Shown piece by piece: positions 51,001-60,299 of a DNA stretch of 64,000 nucleotides (position 1 is its first letter; each line of letters begins with the position of its first letter). Where the stretch lies: NCBI GenBank assembly GCA_963580455.1, contig OY756961.1, positions 24,223,001 through 24,287,000 on the forward strand, given 5' to 3'. Made by a program: the position numbers and the translations under genes. This DNA comes from Euonymus europaeus (taxonomy: Eukaryota > Streptophyta > Magnoliopsida > Celastrales > Celastraceae). The notes beneath the pieces were generated by a model. It worked only from the letters and a program-made list of their open reading frames with translations, was not told the DNA's origin and made no database searches.

Positions 51001-51516
51001 CAATTTGGACTAACATTCTGATATGTTAATTAGGAGGAGCATTTCACAACCACTTGAAACTTTTTTACAAAAATAACTATACATTATAAAAAATGACTTC
51101 TTCTATTCTAGGGTTTATATATTATAATATAAAATGTTAATATGTGTGAATAATATATATTTATATTAAAAGTAATTAGTTATTTTTCTTTTGTTTTTGA
51201 TAATTTGAATTGTGGATTAGTTAACTATTTTAATTAATTCTATTAAGGTAATTTTTTAATACTCTTTCTCGTAATTTGTCACAACATTTCGACAAATATA
51301 GCAAAAAAATTGAACCATATATTTTAGTTTTGAAATTTTCAACTAAACACAACCAATCAATATATGTAGAGATATAATTTTGTGACCATTTAATTATACA
51401 CGTATAGTTATTGTCGACATAATTAACATTTTCTTATCATTTGCCTTATCGGATTCAAAACACTTTTACAAAAAAATTAACAAGAAAAACTGTCCTCTCC
51501 TCATGGTCACACCTTC
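48047..51516. other. AT-rich intergenic, telomere-like decayed words
   Basis: 48350-48530 contains many CTAAACCCTAAA-type words (a decayed telomere-like array). 48770-48830 and 50735-50755 are TA microsatellites. No gene, no RNA gene seen. Confidence 0.5.
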
Positions 51517-51524
51517 TATATAAA
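51517..51524 (+). promoter_or_regulatory. TATA box for serine acetyltransferase
   Basis: TATATAAA, 80 bases before the chosen ATG at 51604. Confidence 0.55.
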
Positions 51525-51603
51525 CGGTCTCCTTCCCCTCTTGCTCCTCCGCAAACTTCCACACGCTTCGTCTTCGCCGATTTTCTCTCTTCCCTCCAAT
51601 TCA

Positions 51604-52614
51604 ATGGCCCCTTGCGTCGACACTTCAAGGACAGACACACCTCAACTTTCTAGCGATCCAAAAAACGATTCCTGCTACAATTACATGAAGTATTGCAGAC
51701 AACCCAGTTTCCCTGACCATGTTTCTTGCAAACCCATTAAGAAGAAACAGACAAAGGAGGACATACACACGGCCACAGTTGTTGAAGATTGCGAGAATGG
51801 GGAAGAAAATATATGGGTCAAGATGCAAGGAGAAGCAAGATCAGATCTTGAGAAAGAACCTATCTTGTCAAGCTATTACAATAGTTTGATTTTGTCTCAT
51901 AAATCACTTGAAGGTGCCTTGGCGAATCACATATCGATCAAGCTAAGCAATTCTAGCCTTCTTAGTACTACTTTGTTTGATATTTTTCTAGGAGTTCTTG
52001 TAGAAAATTCAGAGATTATTAAAGCAGTGAAGGATGACTTAAAGGCGGTGAAAGAGAGAGATCCTGCTTGTATAAGCTATGTTCATTGTTTCTTGAATTT
52101 TAAAGGGTTTCTGGCCTGTCAATCACATAGAATTGCACATAAGTTGTGGACACAAGGAAGGCAAATTTTGGCACTTCTGATACAAAACAGGGTATCTGAA
52201 GCTTTCTCTGTTGATATCCATCCGGGGGCGAAGATCGGACGGGGGATATTGCTTGATCATGCAACAGGACTTGTGATCGGAGAGACTGCTGTGATTGGAG
52301 ATAATGTTTCAATTCTGCATAATGTGACTTTAGGAGGTACTGGTAAGGTGTCTGGGGATAGGCATCCAAAGATTGGAAATGGGGTTTTGATTGGTGCAGG
52401 TACTTGTATTTTGGGGAATATTAAGATTGGTGATGGTGCCAAGATTGGTGCTGGTTCAGTTGTGCTAAAGAAGGTTCCACCAAGAACTACAGCTGTAGGC
52501 AATCCTGCTAGGCTTATTGGAGGAAAAGAAAACCCAGTAAAATTGGATAAAATTCCTAGTCTCACCATGGACCATACTTCACATATTTCAGAGTGGTCTG
52601 ATTACGTTATCTAG
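51604..52614 (+). CDS. SAT: serine acetyltransferase, cytosolic SERAT1;1-like
   Basis: Intronless, 336 residues. It makes O-acetylserine from serine and acetyl-CoA, the step that feeds cysteine synthesis, and forms the cysteine synthase complex with OAS-thiol-lyase. The helical SATase N domain (about 70-180) precedes left-handed beta-helix hexapeptide repeats (about 205-310). Catalytic and substrate residues are in SVDIHPGAKIGRGILLDHAT (the DH pair), VIGETAVIG and ILHNVTLGGTGK. The protein ends HISEWSDYVI; the final Ile is the residue that inserts into OAS-thiol-lyase. The N-terminus (MAPCVDTSRTDTPQLSS) is short and not clearly a transit peptide, favouring the cytosol. ATG 51604 was preferred to 51541 because it lies at a normal distance from the TATA box and matches the family. 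Confidence 0.95.
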   Translation: MAPCVDTSRTDTPQLSSDPKNDSCYNYMKYCRQPSFPDHVSCKPIKKKQTKEDIHTATVVEDCENGEENIWVKMQGEARSDLEKEPILSSYYNSLILSHKSLEGALANHISIKLSNSSLLSTTLFDIFLGVLVENSEIIKAVKDDLKAVKERDPACISYVHCFLNFKGFLACQSHRIAHKLWTQGRQILALLIQNRVSEAFSVDIHPGAKIGRGILLDHATGLVIGETAVIGDNVSILHNVTLGGTGKVSGDRHPKIGNGVLIGAGTCILGNIKIGDGAKIGAGSVVLKKVPPRTTAVGNPARLIGGKENPVKLDKIPSLTMDHTSHISEWSDYVI

Positions 52615-53394
52615 AGAAACCCAGGTTAAATTTTTGTAATTTATGGAGCTTATTGTTTGTGTTGTAAGTGAGAACTGAAGCTCTCCTATTAGCAGACATC
52701 TGCTTTCCTATGGTTTTCGTTATTTTCCTTTCTTCACCAAGATATGCATAACTTTCTTGAAACATTTCTTTGCGTTGTACATGAAAACTTCAGTCCCTAA
52801 CTTATATTATCAGGTAATAAGCAATGCAGGGCGTCTTCTGCTATATGTAGGAAACAACTTCTGCTATGTCACCTGGAATTTTTGTTTCTGAATTGCTGAT
52901 AATATGTGCTATTTTTTATGTGCAAAAACCATATTGAACACATTTACTGGATCGAATAGACATGGCTTGTGTTTTTTGGCTTATTCAGTTCTATTCGTCT
53001 TTGAAAACACCTGCACAATATGAGATGATAAGATTCCCAAGTTCATCATATCACTAATGGGTCTGATCATGTTATTTGTAGAACCCAGTTTTTGTTATAT
53101 CGATTAAAACGAATCTTCCTGGCTAAACGTCGGTCAGTCTGAAGCCACTCGCCCTGAGGGAAGAACATCAGCCAGTAGGTTCAGAGTGGTAGGCACATGT
53201 TCTGTTATATATGAAAATCAGATACTGATCCAATGTTTGTTGATCGTAATAAGATGTATCAGGGAACATCAGTCTCTTACTCGTGGTGGCATAATTTGTA
53301 GCCAAGAACACCACCTGCTATATGCTATTTTGAAACAATTTCTCTCGCTAAGGTAAACATGGGTTATTATGGGTGATCCCAAAAGAGCCTCAGT
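52615..53394. other. intergenic, no gene seen
   Basis: 3' region of the serine acetyltransferase, then sequence without coding signal up to the P450 fragment. Confidence 0.45.
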
Positions 53395-53945
53395 CATGTT
53401 GAGACCTTCGGGATTCATACCACTGTGAAGTTTCCAGTTGAACTAATACAAAAACTGCAAAAGTGGGAACTCAACGTCGACAAGACCAAACGTCATACCT
53501 GTGCATATCATCCTTCCGGCACCAAATGGGATGTATTGGAAGTTAGTTCTCTTGTGGTCAGTAGGATTATTTATCTATGGATCTTTCTGGGTAAAATATT
53601 TCAGCCTCAGTCCAATGCTTGGGATATCTTCCAATTGCCCATGCTTTCACAAGTTCTCGGGTTTTTGGCAGGTATCTCATATCCATTGATCTCACATCTC
53701 TCTGGATATTCTGGTGGAATTAGCCAAGGAGTTGAAGGATGTAATCTTAAGGTCTCTCGAATGAATAACTTTGAATATTTCAGTTCAGGAATATAATGCC
53801 TGATTCATCGACTTTTCCTCTACTGTAGAAGACCTGTCTCACATTAGCCGGTGCTTTTTCTTGTAGTCTTGGATTTCTGATATTTCTACCATAGCCAAAT
53901 CAAGGGTAGTAGATGATGTTTCACTTCAAGCTGCGAAAACATCTT
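53395..53945 (-). pseudogene. CYP71-type P450 exon 2 fragment
   Basis: Read leftward from about 53943 it gives DVFAA, a stop where Gly is expected, then SETSSTTLD, the K-helix to PERF region in broken frames, and the heme loop PFGAGRMICTG with the ligand Cys kept. There are several stops and frame breaks. It matches exon 2 of the two P450s 3 and 5 kb to the right, on the minus strand. No exon 1 is found upstream. This is an old truncated copy. Confidence 0.85.
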
Positions 53946-54713
53946 CCATCGGAAAGTATGATTGCTATTGGGCTCTCGAACTGTAGGCTTATTTCTAGAG
54001 GCTATTTAGGACTATTGGGTCCTGTAGTTGGGCTTTAAGCTGCCAGATTTCTTTCATAGAGAGAAGGCATTGCTTAACCCAATTTATTTTCATTATGTAT
54101 ATGTATACATATATATATAGAGAGAGGAATGTAAATTCTATGGCTCATGGCTTAGTCAAGTTGTCATTCAGTGAGTAAAGTTTTTGAGTAGCTGATATTG
54201 TGGAGCTTCAAATGGTCATTTGGTTGCAGAAAAGGGAGGAAGCTCAAGCTTAGTTAGTCTACTTCTTGCCGCAGTCAATTCATTTCATTATTTGCTTTCC
54301 TCTTATACTAATTGTAGTCCTATTGTTATTTGGCTTATTCTTCCATCCTGTCCGGGTGGCTCGAGTGCTATATGCCTCATATTTCTGTCCATTGTTGGGC
54401 TTAAATATATGTAGGTCTTTGACCTCTTTGAAAGTAAGAAAGAAAAGATAGTGAAGAAAACTCTCTTATAGGGTTTTAAAATGATGTCTACATTTTTAAA
54501 TGATGTTTTAGACCCAAAAATTAAAGCCTCATTTTAGGATCTTAATGTAACTTTTGGCTATCGAAAAATTGGACATGTTTCAACTTTGTCACTCATTCTA
54601 AAAAAACATCAGTTTGGTTGCCGAAAGTGTAAAATTATTACAATCTGCACCCTCGAACAACTTTTTGACAGTTCAAGCAGTCAACTCGTCTATGTATCGG
54701 TTGATCGTCCCAT
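53946..54713. other. intergenic, no gene seen
   Basis: AT-rich sequence with a TATA/GA microsatellite at about 54096-54125; short frames are random. Confidence 0.4.
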
Positions 54714-55311
54714 ATCGCAAGTAGGGATGGCAAAAAAACCCGATCCGTGCACTATTCGTAGGGTATTCGATCCGTTTAAAATTCGAAAATTGTTCCTCTA
54801 GGGTTTGGAAACGATTTTGGTTTTTATTTTTAAATCCGTCACGGTTTTGGTATTTGATGCCGGGTTTAGAATATCCGAACCGATTAATAAATGGTTAGGG
54901 TACCCGAACCAAAATCGTACCCATAACCATAATTAACCCAACCCGATCCTTAATTTCAAGTAAATTCTTAAAAATATAGTATATATGTTAGGGAAGGGAT
55001 TCGAACGTTACACATGTATACAAAACTAAATCACTTAACCACTAATCCAATTGTTTGATTTTTTGTTATAGACTTTCATAGTTTATAAATATATATTGAG
55101 TGTTGGGAAACATTATCCAATCAAGTAGGAAAGAAATTGAAAAAGTTAAACGGTAAATGGGTACCCTGCGATAAACGGTTATTGAAAGGTTCCGATTTTG
55201 GAAATCTAAATGATTTTTTAAACGGTTTTGATATATGGTACTTTAAAATGTAACAGTTTTAATATTTTTTAAACAAATGGTACCCGATCCGTTACCATCC
55301 CCCATCGCAAG
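54714..55311. mobile_element. non-autonomous hAT transposon with perfect 8-bp target duplication
   Basis: The element is 54722-55303 (582 bp), flanked by ATCGCAAG at 54714-54721 and 55304-55311, an exact 8-bp duplication, the hAT hallmark. Ends are TAGGGATGGCAA and, reversed, GGGGGATGGTAA (9 of 12 match), close to the Ac-type terminus. The interior has CCCGATCCG and GGTACCCGATCC-type words and no open frame. Confidence 0.9.
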
Positions 55312-56390
55312 TCACATTTTTTAAAAAGCATATATATATATAAACTGATTTAAAAAATAAATTAGAATCTCAGCCGTTTGGAAATTATAAACCCTCTTTC
55401 TCCACTCCTTTCCTCAAAATTTTCATTTTCACAATACTGGGGTTTGACAAATGTGGTACGCTTATGGTTCCGGGTTGATCGCCTCGGGTCGATTTCAGAG
55501 GTTTTGGGACGGTGTTGATTTTGAAGGTTGTGACTGACTTGCTGGACATCTTGCGTTGAAGCAGCCGAAATGAGTCAGAAATCGCCAAGGGCATGGGCGG
55601 ATCCAACTAAGGGCTTGGAGCCCACCCTCAATTTTTGATGTTTTTTTACTAATTGTACTACTAAATACTCAAACTTAATATAAACCCACTTATTTTTAAA
55701 TACAAACTAAGCTCATTTATTTTAAAGCAAACTAACCCTAACAGCACATGATAATTAGATGGTTAATTTCTTTTTTAATTAATTAATTAAATTTTCTATG
55801 TGTTACTAATTGTTTGATTAGTTTGTGATAAGAATTAGTAACACATACATAAAGATAGTTTGCTTTGTCTTTATTGAATATTTTTTGTGTAGAAAGTCTC
55901 AAATTCGGGATCTTCCGCTGCAAGGATTTCCTGAGAAACGAAGTCATAGGCACGTAGGTTCAGAGCTAGACCAACTGCTACAAGAGGGTGGGCCTGCCAG
56001 AGTAGTTGGCGTTATTGTCAAGAAGGAGAATTCTCAATCCATCTTAGATATAAACATGCAACAAAGTTTTGTTCTTGATGATTTTTACATGTTTGATAGG
56101 GTGTAAATTGGCATAAAAAGTAATGTATGAATATGTCTCTGCGACGTATATGTGATTTTCTTTGAAAATATATTTTAATATTAAAAAAAAGGTCGGGCTT
56201 GCCAAGACTGGTGCGCTAGGCCTGACCCTTGCACACTTAGCAAATGTCCGCCAGCCACCTTTGACCTTTGGAATAGCTATGAACTTCAAAAGGTCAAAAT
56301 TCAGGAACTCACGGGCTAATATCTTATTACTATATATGAACTGAAAAGCTTCAGAATTCTACTCCATAAAAATTCCTCCACTCTACTCTC
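55312..56390. other. intergenic, promoter of the intact P450
   Basis: Repetitive text (ATGGGCGGATCCAACTAAGG at 55594) without coding signal; TATATAT at about 56331-56337 is a candidate promoter box 55 bp before the ATG. Confidence 0.4.
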
Positions 56391-57978
56391 ATGGAGTTTC
56401 AATTTCCTTCTTTCCCTATGCTTCTCAGCTTCACTTTCTTTGTGTTTATGCTGCTGAAAACAGGCCAGAGATTCAAATTTACTTCAAAACTGCCTCCGGG
56501 GCCATGGAAGCTACCTCTTATCGGAAACTTGCACCAATCAATAGGCTCTCCACTTCACCGTGCCCTACGAGACTTGGCAGCGAAGCACGGGCCGTTGATG
56601 CACCTACGATTAGGAGAAGTACCTACTCTTATAGTTTCATCAGCAGAATATGCAAAAGAGGTCATGAAAACGCATGACATTGTTTTTGCTTCAAGGCCTC
56701 CCTTAAATGGCCTAAAAGTGATGACTTATGATCACACAACCATAACTTTTGCACCGTATGGTGAATATTTGAGACAATTGAGAAAGATTTGCACTAATGA
56801 ACTTTTGAGCTTGAAACGAGTCCAATCGTTCCGATCAATAAGAGAAGAAGAGATGTCCAAGTTCATCCATTGGGTTTCCTCAAGAACAGGATCAGCAATC
56901 GATTTTTCAGAAAAATTGTTTTCATCATCTTACACGTTGGTTTCTAGGGTGGCATTCAGTGACCATTCTAGAGATCATGAAGAGTTCATATCAATAATCA
57001 AGGAAGTCACAAAGCTCGCAGCCGGACTCAACATAGCAGATGTATTCCCTTCCTTGAAATTTCTTCACCTTATGAGTGGCACGGACACGAAAATTTCGAA
57101 GCTACATGAACGAAGTGACAGAATTTTTGGAAAAATTATTGAACAACACATGAAAGGCAGGACAACTTCAGAGACAAGAAATAGCGACGAGGATCTTGTC
57201 GACGTTCTTCTGAAATTCCATGATCAAGCTGACCTCGAGTTTTCCTTAACCATGAACAACATTAAAGCAGTACTTCTGGTATGCATTTTCATATTATACC
57301 TACGCATTTTAGTGATAGTTAGCTTCACATAGTTTTGTGAGTTATATAAAATTTTATTCACAGGACATTTTTGCTGCTGGAAGCGATACCTCAGCTACAG
57401 CGATTGATTGGACTATGGTGGAGCTGATGAAAAACCAAGAAGTACTAATCAAGGTGCAAGCAGAGGTGAGACGGGTATTTGATCGTCGAGGTTTTGTCGA
57501 TGAAGCAGGCATAGCAGAACTAAAATATTTGAAGTTAGTCATCAAAGAAACTCTGAGGCTACATCCTCCAATTCCTTTGTTACTTCCAAGAGAAACTACA
57601 CAGGAATGCGAGATCAACGGATACAAAATTCCTGCAAAAACCAGAGTATTCGTGAATGCGTGGGCGATAGGAAGAGATCCCAAGTTTTGGGTCAATGCTG
57701 AACGATTTTACCCAGAACGGTTCCTTGAAAATCATATTGACTTCAAGGGAGCTAACTTTGAGTACATTCCATTTGGTGCTGGAAGGAGAATGTGTCCTGG
57801 TATGATATTTGGTCTTGCCAATGTTGAGCTTCCACTTTCACAGCTGTTGTACTATTTCAATTGGGAACTTCCCAAGGGAACGAGTCCCAAAGATCTCGAC
57901 GTCACAGAAGACTTTGGATTAGCAGCCAGAAGAAGAGATCATCTCTCCTTGATTCCCTCTCCTTATCATACATCATAG
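56391..57978 (+). CDS. cytochrome P450, CYP71 family (CYP71D-like)
   Basis: Two exons, 56391-57278 and 57364-57978; 500 residues. A membrane-bound (ER) monooxygenase; CYP71 enzymes oxidise specialised metabolites such as terpenoids and alkaloids, but the substrate here cannot be told. Seen in order: a hydrophobic anchor (residues 5-22), the [14 protein letters not shown] hinge, the C-helix [12 protein letters not shown], the I-helix AAGSDTSA at the start of exon 2, the K-helix [15 protein letters not shown], and the heme loop [11 protein letters not shown]. All landmark residues are intact. The single intron just before the I-helix is the typical family position. The next P450 is convergent, 220 bp away. 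Confidence 0.95.
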
Positions 57979-58198
57979 CAGCAACCTAATCTAATGTATA
58001 GCTTGGTTTCGAGAAGTTCTTTTTTGTTGTTGTTTGTGGAGTACGTAGATGTCATGTTTATATTCAACATCTGAAAGTTGCAAATTCAAAAGTCTATGAA
58101 GGAATTCTAGTTTAGGTTGTAACATTGACATTCTCAGAAATACCAAGCAAGAAGCTGATAATGAGGACAAAAACTTATATGAAAAACAAGCTACATCA
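57979..58198. other. 220-bp gap between convergent P450s
   Basis: Holds both 3' UTRs, so the transcripts probably overlap or nearly so. Confidence 0.5.
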
Positions 58199-59820
58199 TT
58201 AACTTATGCATTTCAAGGATCCGAAATAGATAAAGGGTGATACGGTGTAGGAATTTAAGTAGAGATCATCTCTTCTTCTCATCGTTACACCGAACGCATC
58301 AGTCATATCGAGATCCTCAGCGTTCACTCCTGTGGGAAGTTTCCAATCAAAATAGTACAACAACTGTGAAAGCATGAGCTCGACATTTGCAAGGCCTAAT
58401 GTCATGCCAGGACACATTCTCCTTCCAGCGCCAAATGGAATGTACTCAAAGTTAGCCCCCTCGAAGTCAGTAGAGCTATCTAGAAACCGCTCTGGGTAAA
58501 ATCTTTCAGCATTGACCCAAAACTCGGGATCTCTTCCAATTGCCCATGCATTCACAATTACTCTTGTTTTCGCAGGTATTTCATATCCATTGATCTCACA
58601 TTTCTCCGAGTTTACCCTTGGAAGTAACAAAGGAAGTGGAGGATGTATCCTCAGAACTTCATTGACTACTAGTTTCAAATATTTTAGTTCAGGAATGCCG
58701 GTTTCATCTACACTTCCTTTAACATCAAAAACCTGTCTTACCTCTGCTCGTGCCTTTTTCATAACTCTTGAGTCCTTACACATGTGTACCATAGCCCAAT
58801 CAACAGTTATAGATGATGTATCTCCTCCACCAGAAATAATGTCGTGCAAAAAAAAAAAAAAAAAAAAAAACTTTAGAATCACCATATGATCAAGTAACAA
58901 GAGCAGGAACTGGGAAAACACAAACTTACCTGGATCACGGCTTTGATATTATCGATGGTTAAGGGAAATTCAACATCCTTTTCATGGAACTTCAAAAGAA
59001 CATCAACCAAATCTTCATCTTCCGGCTTTCGGGTGTTTGATGTTGCCTTGGCAGCTGTGATGTGTTGGTCGATAATGTTTCCGAGAATCCCAGAACCCTT
59101 TTCTTAAACTTTTTCTTGTTCCAAGCTAACTCCACTAATTAAATAAAGAAAATTCAAGGAAGGAAACGTATCTACTGCATTGAATCCTGCTAGTAGCTTT
59201 GAAAAATCATCGGTAATCGATATGAACTCATCTGGGTTCTCCAACTTGTCTTTGAACAGCATTTTTAAAACAATGGTGTATGTCAATGAGAAAACGTTTT
59301 CAGTCAAGTTGATTGGGGAGTCTATGTTTGAGAAAACCCAGTTGATCATCTTAGACGTATCTTCTTGTCTTATCAGTCGCAGCGATTGGACTCTTTTCGC
59401 GCTTAGAACTTCTTGAACGCAGATTCTTCGCAGTTGTCTCCAATATTCACCATACGGTGCAAAAGCAACATCTGTGAAACGGTAACTAAAGACTCCTGCA
59501 GCATTTAGTTGGGGCCTTGAAGCAAACACAATGTCGTGAGTTTTCATTACCTCTTTCGCGTACTCTGCTGAAGAAACAACAATGGTAGGAACTTCTCCAC
59601 TTTGTAGGTACATCAATGGTCCGTGGCTCTTAGCCAAATCTGTCAGAGCAAGGTGGGGTTGAGAGCCAACCATCTGGTGCAAGTTTCCTATAAGAGGTAG
59701 CTTCCATGGCCCTGGAGGTAGTTTTGAGATCGGTTTCGATATCTTCAAAACTTTGAGTACCATTAACATAAAGAAGATTAAGCTGAGAAGGATTGGATAG
59801 GAGGAGAATTGGAGTTCCAT
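58199..59820 (-). pseudogene. CYP71-type cytochrome P450 with a premature stop and a lost splice acceptor
   Basis: The two exons would be 59820-58930 and 58843-58199 (511 codons). Two lesions are visible. First, codon 239 is TAA (59106-59104), after SLEQEKV; the same frame then continues as P450 sequence for 58 codons ([23 protein letters not shown]) to a sound donor CAG|GTAAG. Second, the expected acceptor reads TTTGCAC before GACATTATT where AG is needed, preceded by a 23-base poly-T. Everything else is intact: anchor, [47 protein letters not shown]. It was recently lost or, less likely, there are sequence errors. If it is translated it yields only a 238-residue N-terminal piece without the heme site. 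Confidence 0.85.
58848..58870 (-). repeat. 23-base poly-T in the intron, next to the damaged acceptor
   Basis: A homopolymer (A on the plus strand) directly before the TTTGCAC end of the pseudogene intron. Confidence 0.9.
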
Positions 59821-59904
59821 GAAAAGAGTACAGAGGAATTGTTGAATTCTAATGAAGAATTATTTTTTCCCCTGTTCGTGGGTGATAAAAGAGATTCCTA
59901 ACTC

Positions 59905-59913
59905 TTTTATATA
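59905..59913 (-). promoter_or_regulatory. TATA box of the P450 pseudogene
   Basis: TATATAAAA on the minus strand, 85 bases before the start codon, so the promoter still looks intact. Confidence 0.5.
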
Positions 59914-60038
59914 AAGTACACACCACATCCACTTTTTTTGGAGGGTATGTAACTGTCGGTATTAGCTAATCATAAAGTAAGCTTCAAGCATATTATACTA
60001 CATGTTTTCAAGCATAATATCCTATTTCGTGCTATTTC

Positions 60039-60292
60039 TGTGAGAATGTGGTAAGAGATTTTATGTATTGTTTTTCTTAATTTGTATTACACAAACACTA
60101 CACTTATATACACAAGAATGCACCGAAAGGCACCAAAAGTGGCACCGAAAGTAGGCCGAAAGGCACCAAAAGTGGCGCCGAAAGTAGGCACGTTGTCTTT
60201 GACAACGTGAGGAGTAGGCCGAAAGGCACCAAAAGTGGCGCCGAAAGTAGGCACGTTGTCTTTGACAACGTGAGGTACAGTTCACATTCACA
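60039..60292 (-). repeat. 3' LTR, 254 bp
   Basis: Begins TGTGAATGTGAACTGTACC and ends CATTCTCACA, so a 5-bp TGTGA/TCACA inverted pair bounds it. Inside are two 63-bp tandem units (60151-60213 and 60214-60276) and a further partial unit, each full unit with a hairpin CACGTTGTC/GACAACGTG (9-bp arms, 3-base loop). Confidence 0.85.
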
Positions 60293-60299
60293 CCCTCCC

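Noticed and set aside
51455..51640. Frame antisense to the serine acetyltransferase leader
   Set aside because: No features and overlaps the TATA box and leader of a well-supported gene.
57354..57695. Open frame antisense to the P450 exon 2 (also 58512-58889)
   Set aside because: The same antisense frame is open in both paralogues only because the sense codons are conserved; no recognisable protein.
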